Shown here: piece by piece, positions 43,500 through 53,088 of the stretch
How positions within the stretch are numbered: the stretch's first letter is position 1
Layout of the letters: each line of letters opens with the position of its first letter
Assembly: GCA_947497895.1 (NCBI GenBank)
Contig: CANMIL010000016.1
Span: 1-64,000 of the forward strand
Origin: an uncultured Tenacibaculum sp.
GTDB taxonomy: Bacteria; Bacteroidota; Bacteroidia; Flavobacteriales; Flavobacteriaceae
DNA length: 64,000 nucleotides
Direction of reading: 5' to 3'
Notes under the pieces: generated by a model
What the model was told of the DNA's origin: nothing
The model's database searches: none
Seen by the model: the letters and a program-made list of their open reading frames with translations, nothing else
Position numbers and translations under genes: made by a program

Positions 43500-46400
43500 A
43501 TGCTCAAAACTAATTTTATTTTCATCATACTAACCATTTTCTCACTACAAAACCTGAACGCTCAGAAGAGCATAAAAGGTCAGGTTAAAGATATTGAAGG
43601 TATAGGGCTTCCTGGAGTAACTGTACTTATAAAGAACACCAATATTGGTGCAAGTACTGATTTTGACGGAAAATTTGATTTTAAAGTATCCAGCGAACTT
43701 AACAAGGCTATTCTTGTTTTTAGTTATGTCGGTATGAAAACTAGAGAGATCAAATATACTGGTCAAGAAGAAATTAATGTAACTCTAAAAGAAACCGAAA
43801 ACAGACTTAACGAAGTTGTTGTTGTTGGATATGGAACTGTCAAAAAAGGTGATGTAACCGGATCGGTAAGTTCTGTAAAGGATGTTTTAATCAAAAAAAA
43901 TAAGACACCCAATTTATTTGATGCAATCCAAGGTAGAATTGCAGGGGTAAATATTACTTCTCAATCTGGAGAACCAGGTTCTCAAGTAAGTTTTAACATT
44001 AGAGGTTCTAATTCAATTTACGGTTCAGGATCGCCCTTGTTCGTTATTGATGGAGTTCAAATAGATATCGAACCTAACGAAGTAGCTAGTTCTGGTGTTG
44101 GTGCTGTAGCAAATTTTGATCCATTAGCTACCATAAACCCTCAGGACATTGAATCTATTGAAGTACTTAAAGATGCCTCGGCAACAGCTATCTATGGTTC
44201 AAGAGGAGCTAATGGTGTTATTATTATTACTACTAAAGGAGGTGAAAAAGGAAAATTGACCTTTGATTATACCAGTTCTGTTGGTTTTTCTACAGCTACC
44301 AAAAAAATTGATATTATTACTCCAGAAGAATACCTTACCTATCGAGCACTGCGAGATCCTGGAAATTCTTTCACTAACTTAGAAGATGGGACTCCTAGAG
44401 ATTTTACGAATATTCCAAGTCATAATTGGCAAGATGAGGCGCTAAGAACTGGATTAATCAACAATCATTTTATTTCTGCAACGGGTGGAACAGGAAAAAC
44501 CAGTTATTCTGCAACGGCTGGTTTCTTGGAACAAGAAGGTGTAATTATTGAAAATGAATATAGCAGATACAACCTTAGCCTTAAAGCTACTCATAGACAG
44601 AGTAAAAGTTTAAATTTCGGATTTAACCTTAACACTGCTTTTACCGAATCAAATGGTGTCGCTAATAGCGGTGGTGGTGGAGATGAGTTTAACGGAGTAG
44701 TTCAATATTTAGTTATTGCAAACCCTTGGGAACTTCAAGATTTATCGGAAGACGAATTAGCAAGTAATGATTTCTTATCTCCTCTATCTTTAATCCATGA
44801 AGGTGAAAAAAAGCTGCGTTTTAATAGAACAATTGGTTCCATTTTTGGAGAATACAAAATCGCAAAGGGATTACAAATTAGATCTACGTTAGGAACTAGT
44901 ATTTCAGGTTCAAAACTACAGGAATTCCATAGCTCAGCCAGTAGATTTGGAAATAGATGGAATGGAAGAGCATTGATAAGACAAACAGACACGTATTCGT
45001 ATAACTTTTCAAATACAATTAACTTCAATAAAAAAATCAACAATCACCATCATATCAATCTGCTGGGAGGTCTTGAATTCTTTAAGTACAATAGAGAAGG
45101 CTTTTTCAATGACATCACCAATTTTGAAAATCAAGAACTGGGTGTTAACGACATCAGTATTGGACAGGTTTTCAAAAATTACGGATCTGATAGAATCATC
45201 TCTAAAAGAATGTCCTACTTTTCTCGTTTAAACTACAGATTAAATGAAAAGTACCTATTTACATTTAATTTTAGGGCGGATGGTTCCGATAAATTTGGAG
45301 AGAACAATCGTTGGGGATACTTTTCCGGAGGAGCTTTCGCATGGAGAGCACATCGTGAGAACTTTTTGAAAAGTGTACGTGAAATTAACGAACTTAAGCT
45401 TCGTTTGAGTTATGGACAAACAGGTAATGAGCGCATTCCACCGTTTACTTTTGCTTCAAGATTAGATAATACTTTCTATGCGAGTAACGATGCTCTTAAT
45501 TTTGGTTTATCGCCTGTATCTGCTGGAAATCCCGATTTAAAATGGGAAACAACCACTCAGTTTGACGCTGGTTTAGATCTGGCTTTATTCGATGATAGAA
45601 TACGACTTACCTTCGATTATTATAAAAAATTAACTGAAGACCTTTTGATTGACGCTCCCGTTCCGGCGCAATCAGGGTTTAACTCACAATGGCGAAACCT
45701 TGGTTCTGTCGAAAATGAAGGCTTTGAACTTAGCTTGAGTACTATTAACATTAAAACGCCGAATTTTACTTGGAGAACCGATTTTAATATAAGTACCAAC
45801 AGGAATACGGTAAAGGATTTAGGAAATACAGAATTTATACCAACATTAATTCCTGGTGGTTGGATTACAAATCCTGGTAGAGTCATTGTGGGGCAACCTA
45901 TTGGTGTTATGTATGGTTTTGTTTTTGATGGGATTCATCAAGAAGGAAATGACCAAGGAGCTACTCCTGGAACGATTAGATATAAGGATTTAAATGGTGA
46001 TGGTGTTGTTGATGAGGCCAATGACAGAACGATTATTGGTAACTCTAATCCTAAACATATCGGAGGAATCAACAACACCTTTTCATATAAAAATTTCGAT
46101 TTATCATTTTTCTTTCAATGGAGTTATGGCAATGATGTTTTTAATGCCGCCAAACTCCGAACAAATGGACTTCAACCCTATATGAATATTACTCGAGATT
46201 TTTACGAGAATGCGTGGACACCTGAAAATGCTTCAAACGTAGCTCCGGCTTTTGGAAATGTTGCTGCAGTACCATCAAGTTATTTTGTAGAGGATGCTTC
46301 CTTCTTACGTTTAAAGACAGTAAACTTCTCTTATGAATTTCCTGAAAAATTCTTTAAGGATGTTCAAATTCAAGGAATAAGATTATTCGTTTCAGCTAAT

Positions 46401-46535
46401 AACTTATTGACTTTTACTAATTACTCTGGATTTGATCCTGAAGTAAGTTCAAACAACCCATTAATCAGAGGATTCGAACGTTTTTCTTATCCAAGAAGTA
46501 GAACTGTAACTATGGGATTAAACATTAAATTTTAA
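43500..46535 (+). CDS. SusC-like TonB-dependent outer-membrane oligosaccharide transporter
   Basis: A 1011-residue protein. Signal peptide (about 1-21, LQNLNAQ) is followed by a carboxypeptidase-like domain (GQVKDIEGIGLPGVTVLIKNTNIGA). The RagA/SusC hallmark ETENRLNEVVVVGYGTVKKGDVTGSV leads into the plug (IRGSNSIYGSGSPLFVIDGVQ, DASATAIYGSRGANGVIIITTK) and a 22-strand barrel ending VTMGLNIKF. It forms the pore of the SusCD pair with the next gene, five bases downstream. It imports oligosaccharides, here expected to be sulfated galacto-oligosaccharides, using TonB energy. Confidence 0.95.
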   Translation: MLKTNFIFIILTIFSLQNLNAQKSIKGQVKDIEGIGLPGVTVLIKNTNIGASTDFDGKFDFKVSSELNKAILVFSYVGMKTREIKYTGQEEINVTLKETENRLNEVVVVGYGTVKKGDVTGSVSSVKDVLIKKNKTPNLFDAIQGRIAGVNITSQSGEPGSQVSFNIRGSNSIYGSGSPLFVIDGVQIDIEPNEVASSGVGAVANFDPLATINPQDIESIEVLKDASATAIYGSRGANGVIIITTKGGEKGKLTFDYTSSVGFSTATKKIDIITPEEYLTYRALRDPGNSFTNLEDGTPRDFTNIPSHNWQDEALRTGLINNHFISATGGTGKTSYSATAGFLEQEGVIIENEYSRYNLSLKATHRQSKSLNFGFNLNTAFTESNGVANSGGGGDEFNGVVQYLVIANPWELQDLSEDELASNDFLSPLSLIHEGEKKLRFNRTIGSIFGEYKIAKGLQIRSTLGTSISGSKLQEFHSSASRFGNRWNGRALIRQTDTYSYNFSNTINFNKKINNHHHINLLGGLEFFKYNREGFFNDITNFENQELGVNDISIGQVFKNYGSDRIISKRMSYFSRLNYRLNEKYLFTFNFRADGSDKFGENNRWGYFSGGAFAWRAHRENFLKSVREINELKLRLSYGQTGNERIPPFTFASRLDNTFYASNDALNFGLSPVSAGNPDLKWETTTQFDAGLDLALFDDRIRLTFDYYKKLTEDLLIDAPVPAQSGFNSQWRNLGSVENEGFELSLSTINIKTPNFTWRTDFNISTNRNTVKDLGNTEFIPTLIPGGWITNPGRVIVGQPIGVMYGFVFDGIHQEGNDQGATPGTIRYKDLNGDGVVDEANDRTIIGNSNPKHIGGINNTFSYKNFDLSFFFQWSYGNDVFNAAKLRTNGLQPYMNITRDFYENAWTPENASNVAPAFGNVAAVPSSYFVEDASFLRLKTVNFSYEFPEKFFKDVQIQGIRLFVSANNLLTFTNYSGFDPEVSSNNPLIRGFERFSYPRSRTVTMGLNIKF

Positions 46536-46539
46536 GATC

Positions 46540-48168
46540 ATGAGACACTTAACTAAAACTATCGCGATATTATTTCTTGTTATTTTCACTTCTTGTGTTG
46601 AAGATTTTTTAGATAACGAACCTTTGTCTTTCGTTTCTACAGATACTTTTTATCAAACACCTGATCAAGCGGAGATTGCTCTTACTGGTGTATACAACAT
46701 CCTTTCAGCAAATAATATTAATGGCTTCGGTAACAATGCTACCTATTCACGAAATCTTATGATTATGCTTAATGGAGCCACAGATGAAGCTTTACTAAGA
46801 TCACCAAATGTAAATCCGAACTACTCCGTTTGGGGAGACGGAACATTCACCGCACAAAGTAATTTTATCAATGAATCATGGGTTTTCTTTTATGCTGGAA
46901 TCAATAGAGCCAACGTTCTTATCGAGAGAATAAATGGTATTGATGGTTTTTCTGGGAATAGAAAAAATGAAATAATTGCAGAAGCACGACTTCTTAGAGG
47001 TTTTTATCATATGATTCTTTCAATGATGCATGGCGGTATTCCAGTGTACGACGCTGAGAACTTAGATGATAGTTTACCAAGAGACACTATTGAAAACGTG
47101 TATCGATTAATACTTTCCGATTACGAATTTGCTTTCAACAATCTTGATCATAGAAGTGAGGTTTTGGGTAGGGTAAACAAATGGACAGCAGCAGGATTAT
47201 TAGCTAAAGCACATACCTACCTTGCAAGTGCTAAAAATTCAGGATTAAAAGGTTTTTTAGATATAAATAATTTCGATTGGGTAAATAGTGATGAGCACTA
47301 TACCGCGGCATTAGGTTATACTCAAGATATTATATCAAATAGTGGCTATAAATTGACTAACAATTACGACTATTTATTCAGAGAGTCAACGAAAGAGCAG
47401 CAATACGAAGAATTTATGTTTGCTTCTGAAGCAAGTAGTGACCCATCTGTAAACGTTGTTAACATTGTTGTTAATGCCTTTATACCTCAAGGAAATGTAA
47501 ACACAAGGGGCGGAGGATCGGGCTGGTACAGACCTGCAAGTGAGTTATATGACAAGTATAGTAATGGTGATTTTAGAAGAGATCATAACGTTACAGGAAA
47601 TATGAACTCTTCAACTAGATTTGAGTTTATCAATGGAGTTAAATACTTTGTTCCTAGGCCAATTCCGCACCCAAATGTAGGATACATGTCTATTGGAAAA
47701 TATCGAATGGTAGACCCTGCTTTAAAAGTGCTTCCTAACTGGGCTTCAAATATTAATTTACCAATTTTAAGATATGCAGATGTTTTATTATTACATGCAG
47801 AATCTCAATTCTTTACCGGAGATGAAGCCGGAGCTAGAACAACACTTTCTCTTGTTAGATCAAGAGCTGTAAAAGATGGATTTACAGTTTCAGATTTAGA
47901 TGATGCATACCGTCAAGATAATTTTCAGGATGAATTACTAGAAGAACGTTCTAGAGAGTTGTGTTATGAAAGCTGGAGACGTTTTGATTTAGCCAGATTC
48001 AATAAATTTGATGAAACGATTACTTCCCTTTCGACAACTCGAGGTTTTTTCAATAGACGTACTGCTCCTGTTATACAAACTAATTGGAAAGAAGAACGTA
48101 TTTGGTTACCTATTCCAACAACACAACTTGACTTAAACGGAAATTTAATTCAAAACCAAGGGTATTAA
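46540..48168 (+). CDS. SusD-like surface glycan-binding lipoprotein
   Basis: A 542-residue SusD/RagB family lipoprotein. The lipobox is at residues 15-19 (IFTSC), followed by VEDFLDNEPLSFVSTDTFYQTPDQAEIALTGVYN, the conserved N-terminal SusD segment. TPR helices follow (NEIIAEARLLRGFYHMIL), and the C-terminal domain contains LLEERSRELCYESWRRFDLARF and ends IPTTQLDLNGNLIQNQGY. It caps the SusC pore and binds the glycan at the cell surface. Both genes form a single transcription unit with the preceding GH110 gene or from a promoter in the 99-base gap before susC. Confidence 0.95.
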   Translation: MRHLTKTIAILFLVIFTSCVEDFLDNEPLSFVSTDTFYQTPDQAEIALTGVYNILSANNINGFGNNATYSRNLMIMLNGATDEALLRSPNVNPNYSVWGDGTFTAQSNFINESWVFFYAGINRANVLIERINGIDGFSGNRKNEIIAEARLLRGFYHMILSMMHGGIPVYDAENLDDSLPRDTIENVYRLILSDYEFAFNNLDHRSEVLGRVNKWTAAGLLAKAHTYLASAKNSGLKGFLDINNFDWVNSDEHYTAALGYTQDIISNSGYKLTNNYDYLFRESTKEQQYEEFMFASEASSDPSVNVVNIVVNAFIPQGNVNTRGGGSGWYRPASELYDKYSNGDFRRDHNVTGNMNSSTRFEFINGVKYFVPRPIPHPNVGYMSIGKYRMVDPALKVLPNWASNINLPILRYADVLLLHAESQFFTGDEAGARTTLSLVRSRAVKDGFTVSDLDDAYRQDNFQDELLEERSRELCYESWRRFDLARFNKFDETITSLSTTRGFFNRRTAPVIQTNWKEERIWLPIPTTQLDLNGNLIQNQGY

Positions 48169-48191
48169 TAAAATAGAAGAGTCTAATTAAT

Positions 48192-49976
48192 ATGTCATCA
48201 TCGAAAGTAAATAAATATAGCATCAAAGTTTGTAGTATGGTCATTTCGTGCCTATGGATTTCTATGGTATACAGTCAAAATCAATTTGAATTACCTACAA
48301 ATTTCAGGACAAAACGAAATTTACCTTTAACAGAACTGGATACGAAACTCAACATTTATGTTGCTGATTTTGGTGCCATACCAAATGACAATATCGATGA
48401 TACAATTGGAATCCAAAAAGCATTAAACTCTTGTAGAGAAATAGCTGGTAAAAATAAGGCCGTTAAGCTCATATTTAGTAAAGGTCTTTACGATTTACAT
48501 ACAAACACTAATAAAACACATTTGTTAAACCTAAATAAAGCGAATAACATTCTTATAGAAGGAAATGGAGCAGAAATAATTATTCATGACCCGCTCAAAG
48601 GCTTCTTTTCCATTCTGAACAGCAAAAATATAATAGTTAAAAATCTATATATCGATTATAATCCACTGCCCTTTACCCAAGGTAAGATTGTAGGTATTGA
48701 CCAAAGAAATAAATCATTCGATTTAAAAATCGATGAAGGTTATCCTAGTTTAAAACATACAATGTTTCAGAAGGCTTCCAGAGCGTGGGGTATGCTCATG
48801 GATGAAATGAACCCCGGCAAGTTAAAAGACGGAGCTCCCAACCTCTATCAATCAAAGCAATTTGAAGAGTTGTCCGGGGGGATTTTCAGAGTTAAAGTAA
48901 GGTCTTCGAAATTATTAAAACATATGGAGCTCAATGATTATTATGTTCATATAGCAAGAAGCAATGGTAGAACCATTTTTAAAACAGCTCATAGCAAAGA
49001 TGTTACTTATTTAAACATTACAAGCTATAGTAGTCCTGCTGGAACATATAATGCTGGGAATATGAAAGAGTGGAATATTATCAATTGTAAAGTAAAACTC
49101 AAGGAAGATAGAATTCATAGTGCAAATGCCGATTGTATCCATGTAAAAGGAGGTTCCATTGGCCCTTGGGTCGAAAATTGCCTCTTTGAAGGATATAGTG
49201 ATGATGCTATAAATTTAAAATCGTCTAAAAGATATATTCTAAATCAGCTTTCCGAAAGAGAACTTGTAATTAATAAAAAAACAAAGAAAGGAACAGTACT
49301 TAGAATATATAATCCAAGAGAAGGAAAACTAATCGGTAAATATGAGGTTGTAAGTGATAAAAGACTAAATAAAAGGAATTTTAAAATTACTTTAGATAGC
49401 CCTATTACGGGAACCTTAAACGTTGGAAAAACAAAGAAAAACGACCTAGTCTATTTAGATTCGGAATCTAACGAATCTTTTGTCGTACGAAATAATATTT
49501 TCAAAAATGCTCGAAGATATGGGATACTCTTACAGGCTTCAAATGGATTAATAGAAAATAATGTTTTTGAAAACCTTAGTCAATCGGCCATTACCATAAA
49601 CAACGGAGTAGATTGGGGCGAAGGGTTTGTTGCTCATGACATTACTATTAAAAACAACACATTCAACAATTGTGGTTATGATGCAGTTTATCTAAATAAC
49701 CTAAACTCGGCAACGATTGCTTTAAGAGTCGTAAAATTGAAGAATCCTGAAGCTAAAGGTAAATGGTGTGGGGTTGCACCTACAAACTGGAAAGGATTAA
49801 AGAACATATCAATTACCAACAATACATTTTTATATAATAAACATGCACTTTCAATTGAATGTTCAGTAAACACGAAAATTAAATCAAATGTTTTTCAACG
49901 GAATACAAGTGATTTAACTTCTGAAGGAAGCATACTTTACAAGAACAACAACACCAATTTAGTATTCGAAAATTAG
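48192..49976 (+). CDS. second GH110-like beta-helix glycosidase
   Basis: A 594-residue protein with a probable signal peptide (hydrophobic MVISCLWISMVYSQ after a short basic N-terminus). It begins with a GH28/GH110-like N-terminal segment (VADFGAIPNDNIDDTIGIQKAL), then right-handed beta-helix rungs. Asp314 (ANADCIHV) and Asp337-Asp338 (YSDDAINL) match the Asp plus Asp-Asp pattern of the 41511 protein, with the same 23-residue spacing. Identity outside these motifs is low, so it may act on another linkage or a sulfated galactose. It sits between susD and a sulfatase gene. It is assigned as GH110-like, with specificity unknown. Confidence 0.7.
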   Translation: MSSSKVNKYSIKVCSMVISCLWISMVYSQNQFELPTNFRTKRNLPLTELDTKLNIYVADFGAIPNDNIDDTIGIQKALNSCREIAGKNKAVKLIFSKGLYDLHTNTNKTHLLNLNKANNILIEGNGAEIIIHDPLKGFFSILNSKNIIVKNLYIDYNPLPFTQGKIVGIDQRNKSFDLKIDEGYPSLKHTMFQKASRAWGMLMDEMNPGKLKDGAPNLYQSKQFEELSGGIFRVKVRSSKLLKHMELNDYYVHIARSNGRTIFKTAHSKDVTYLNITSYSSPAGTYNAGNMKEWNIINCKVKLKEDRIHSANADCIHVKGGSIGPWVENCLFEGYSDDAINLKSSKRYILNQLSERELVINKKTKKGTVLRIYNPREGKLIGKYEVVSDKRLNKRNFKITLDSPITGTLNVGKTKKNDLVYLDSESNESFVVRNNIFKNARRYGILLQASNGLIENNVFENLSQSAITINNGVDWGEGFVAHDITIKNNTFNNCGYDAVYLNNLNSATIALRVVKLKNPEAKGKWCGVAPTNWKGLKNISITNNTFLYNKHALSIECSVNTKIKSNVFQRNTSDLTSEGSILYKNNNTNLVFEN

Positions 49977-50006
49977 CAAAAACTATCCTAAAACTATAGT
50001 CTTACG

Positions 50007-51425
50007 ATGAGTACAAAAAAAATAATGAAGGTTATTACCGTTTGCTACCTATTCTTTCTATTGTCATTACTGTTTACTTTAGAAAGTTGTGGACAAATAA
50101 AAAAGACAACACCGTCAAAAGATCAAAGCACACAACCTAATATTGTGCTGTTCTTTGTTGACGATTTGGGTTGGTCTGATTTAGGCTTTCGAAATAACAT
50201 TTTTGAATCTCCAAACATTGATACATTGGCAAAATCGGGTGTAAGCTTTGAGCAAGCCTATATCGCAAGCCCAACTTGTAGCCCGAGCAGAGCTACTTTA
50301 GTCACTGGTCAACACCCAGCTAGATTAAAATTAGTTCGTCATATTCCTGGAGGGAAAAGAAATGGTTTTGATCAATTCGGGCGCACAACAAAGGAATTTC
50401 ATGTTTTACAGAGAGATCCTGCTCAATTTCCATCAAGGAATTGGCTTCCTTTGGAAACCACGACCTATGCAGAGGCTTTGTCAAAATTAGGATACTATAA
50501 TTTATTTGTAGGTAAATGGCATTTAGGTCATGAAAAGTTTCATCCGAACAAGCAAGGCTTTGATCAACAAATTGGAACTTCTAATTATGGACATCCAAAA
50601 TCGTATTACCCTCCGTACTTTAAACAAGATACAATATTTAAAGATGAAAAGGGAAGGTATTTAACAGACAAACTAACGGATGAAACTGTAAACTTTATAT
50701 CAAATTACAATAAGAAAAAACCCTTTATGGTTTCTTTTTTCTATTATTCTGTTCATTCGCCTCATCAAGGGCGAAAAGATTTGGTTCGTCATTTTGAAGC
50801 AAAAGGACTAGAAGGTAAATATGCTCATTATGCCGCGATGGTGAAAGCAACGGATGAATCTGTTGGTAGAATTATAAATGCAGTAAAAGAAAAAGAAATT
50901 GAAAAAGAAACCATTTTTATTTTCTTGTCTGACCAAGGCGGTTATTTTGAAAACCTTCCCTTTAGGGGAGGAAAAATGACAGAAACCTTATTTGAAGGAG
51001 GCGCTAGAGTTCCTTTCTTTATTCGTTGGCCAGGAGTTACCAAACCGAATAGCACCAATAATTCCTTAGTGCAATCAACCGATTTATTTCCAACATTAGT
51101 GGAAATAGCTGGTGGAAATACAGTAAACTATAAAAACATTGATGGAATCTCTTTACTACCGACTATTAAAACCAATGACCATTTAAAGCGTGATCCTATA
51201 TATGGGTATAGGGCTTATGAAGACTTATATGTTTCTGTGAGAGATAAAAACTGGAAACTATTGGCATACAGAAGTGGTAAACTCCAACTCTTTAATATTT
51301 CAAAAGATATTAAAGAACAAAAGGATCTTTCTACGGAAAAACCTTTAATGGTGAAAAAATTAGTTCAAAAATTAATTCAATGGGAAACCAAAATGGGAGT
51401 GAAATCCTTCTCTGGAATCCAATAA
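50007..51425 (+). CDS. S1-family sulfatase lipoprotein
   Basis: A 472-residue sulfatase. Signal sequence ends with the lipobox LESC (Cys at residue 28). PNIVLFFVDDLGWSDLG supplies the metal-binding Asp pair, SPTCSPSRATLVTG is the CxPSR motif for formylglycine, GKWHLGHEKFHP follows, and SDQGGYFENLPFRGGKMTETLFEGGARVP is the second metal/active-site segment. It probably removes sulfate from galactan oligosaccharides. It is 30 bases after the beta-helix gene and 12 bases before the next sulfatase gene, so co-transcribed. Confidence 0.92.
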   Translation: MSTKKIMKVITVCYLFFLLSLLFTLESCGQIKKTTPSKDQSTQPNIVLFFVDDLGWSDLGFRNNIFESPNIDTLAKSGVSFEQAYIASPTCSPSRATLVTGQHPARLKLVRHIPGGKRNGFDQFGRTTKEFHVLQRDPAQFPSRNWLPLETTTYAEALSKLGYYNLFVGKWHLGHEKFHPNKQGFDQQIGTSNYGHPKSYYPPYFKQDTIFKDEKGRYLTDKLTDETVNFISNYNKKKPFMVSFFYYSVHSPHQGRKDLVRHFEAKGLEGKYAHYAAMVKATDESVGRIINAVKEKEIEKETIFIFLSDQGGYFENLPFRGGKMTETLFEGGARVPFFIRWPGVTKPNSTNNSLVQSTDLFPTLVEIAGGNTVNYKNIDGISLLPTIKTNDHLKRDPIYGYRAYEDLYVSVRDKNWKLLAYRSGKLQLFNISKDIKEQKDLSTEKPLMVKKLVQKLIQWETKMGVKSFSGIQ

Positions 51426-51437
51426 AAAATAATATTT

Positions 51438-53000
51438 ATGAAACCTTTCTTACTTTTAATATCATTAGTTTTTTTTAGTTCCTGTGCTTTTACACAAGTT
51501 AAGAAAACAACAAAAAAACCAAATATTCTTTTTTGTATTGCTGACGACGCTACATGGAAACACATGAGTGCTTATGGAAATACTTGGTGTAATACTCCTG
51601 CTTTTGATGACATTGCGAAAAAAGGATTGTTATTCGAAAACGCATATACCCCAAATGCAAAATGTGGACCGTCAAGATCAATTGTTCTTACTGGACGAAA
51701 CACTTGGCAACTAGAAGCTGCAGCAAATCATTTGGCTTACTTTCCAACAAAATTCAAAACCTATCCTGAAGCACTTTCTGAAAAAGGTTATTTAGTAGGA
51801 TATACAGGAAAAGGATGGGCACCTGGATCATCGTTAAATAAAGATGGTAGCAAAAGAGAGCTTATTGTAAAGCAATACAATAAGATTAAGAAAAAAGCAC
51901 CGACAACAGGAATTTCCAAAATAAACTATGCGGCTAATTTTAAGAAATTTTTAGAGGGCAAAAAAGAAAACACCCCATTTTGCTTTTGGTACGGTAGTAA
52001 AGAACCACATAGAGATTACGAGTACGGTTCAGGCGTTAGCGTAGGTAACAAAAAATTAGCAGAATTGGATAAAGTTTTTCCATACTGGCCGCAATCTGAA
52101 GTTGTAAAAAACGATGTTTTGGATTATGCCTTTGAATTAGAATATTTTGACAAACAGTTAGGAGAAATCATACAAGTTCTTAAAGAATCGGAAGAGTTAG
52201 ACAATACAATTGTAGTAGTAACATCAGACAATGGAATGCCTTTTCCTAGAATAAAAGGCTTGAGCTACGAACATTCAAATCATTTACCCTTGGCTGTTAT
52301 GTGGCCTAATGGTATAAAGAATCCCGGCAGAGTGATTCAAGACTATGTTAGCTTTATTGATTTCGCAGCAACATTCATTGATTTGGCTGGTTATAACGCC
52401 AAAGAATTAGGGATGCAACCTGTTCAAGGAAAAACTTTAAAACGATTTTTCAATTCAAATAAAAACGATGTGATTCCTTCAAAGGAAGATTATGTTTTAA
52501 TTGGCCAAGAAAGACACGATGTAGGGAGACCTAACGATACTGGATACCCAGTAAGAGGAATTGTTAAAAAAGGATTTATGTATTTAATGAATTATGAAAA
52601 TGATCGTTGGCCGGCTGGAAATCCTGAAACTGGTTACACAAATACAGATGGAAGTCCTACAAAAACGGAAATTTTAAAATTGAATAGAAGCGGTGAAAAC
52701 AATGAATACTGGAAGCAAAATTTTGGAAAACATCCAAAAGAAGAACTTTTTAAACTTAATGAAGATGAAAACTGTTTACACAACTTAGCTTCAGTAGAAA
52801 AATATCAAAAGATTAAAACCGAATTAAGGAGTTTATTGGAATCAGAATTGAAAAAACAAAACGACCCAAGAATCTATGGAAAAGGAGAAGTTTTTGACAA
52901 TTATGTTCCAGATAGAAATGTGCATTTTTATGAGCGATATATGCGAGGAGAAAAAGTCAGATCAGGCTGGATAAATGATTCTGACTTTGAAAAGCAATAG
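51438..53000 (+). CDS. S1-family sulfatase, N-sulfohydrolase-like subgroup
   Basis: A 520-residue sulfatase whose start resembles heparan N-sulfatase-like proteins (PNILFCIADDATWKHMSAYG, ...NAKCGPSRSIVLTGRN). The CxPSR motif CGPSR is intact, EPHRDYEYGSG and VTSDNGMPFPRIKGLSYEHSNHLPL supply later active-site residues, and a lipobox (FFSSC) ends the signal sequence. The overall similarity to sulfamidases does not prove an amine-sulfate substrate. In marine loci this subgroup is also used on O-sulfated galactans. It is the third sulfatase of the locus, followed by the FGE gene. Confidence 0.9.
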   Translation: MKPFLLLISLVFFSSCAFTQVKKTTKKPNILFCIADDATWKHMSAYGNTWCNTPAFDDIAKKGLLFENAYTPNAKCGPSRSIVLTGRNTWQLEAAANHLAYFPTKFKTYPEALSEKGYLVGYTGKGWAPGSSLNKDGSKRELIVKQYNKIKKKAPTTGISKINYAANFKKFLEGKKENTPFCFWYGSKEPHRDYEYGSGVSVGNKKLAELDKVFPYWPQSEVVKNDVLDYAFELEYFDKQLGEIIQVLKESEELDNTIVVVTSDNGMPFPRIKGLSYEHSNHLPLAVMWPNGIKNPGRVIQDYVSFIDFAATFIDLAGYNAKELGMQPVQGKTLKRFFNSNKNDVIPSKEDYVLIGQERHDVGRPNDTGYPVRGIVKKGFMYLMNYENDRWPAGNPETGYTNTDGSPTKTEILKLNRSGENNEYWKQNFGKHPKEELFKLNEDENCLHNLASVEKYQKIKTELRSLLESELKKQNDPRIYGKGEVFDNYVPDRNVHFYERYMRGEKVRSGWINDSDFEKQ

Positions 53001-53088
53001 GTTCTAAAAATACATGTAAACTATTTATATTAAAACTTACATAAGCTCCTTAATTTTTTAAATTTGGTTAGTATAAATTCTATTCCTT

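Noticed and set aside
51438..53000. Heparan N-sulfatase assignment for the third sulfatase
   Set aside because: Only the subgroup resemblance supports it; the locus has no uronic acid or hexosamine genes, so a galactan sulfatase is at least as likely.
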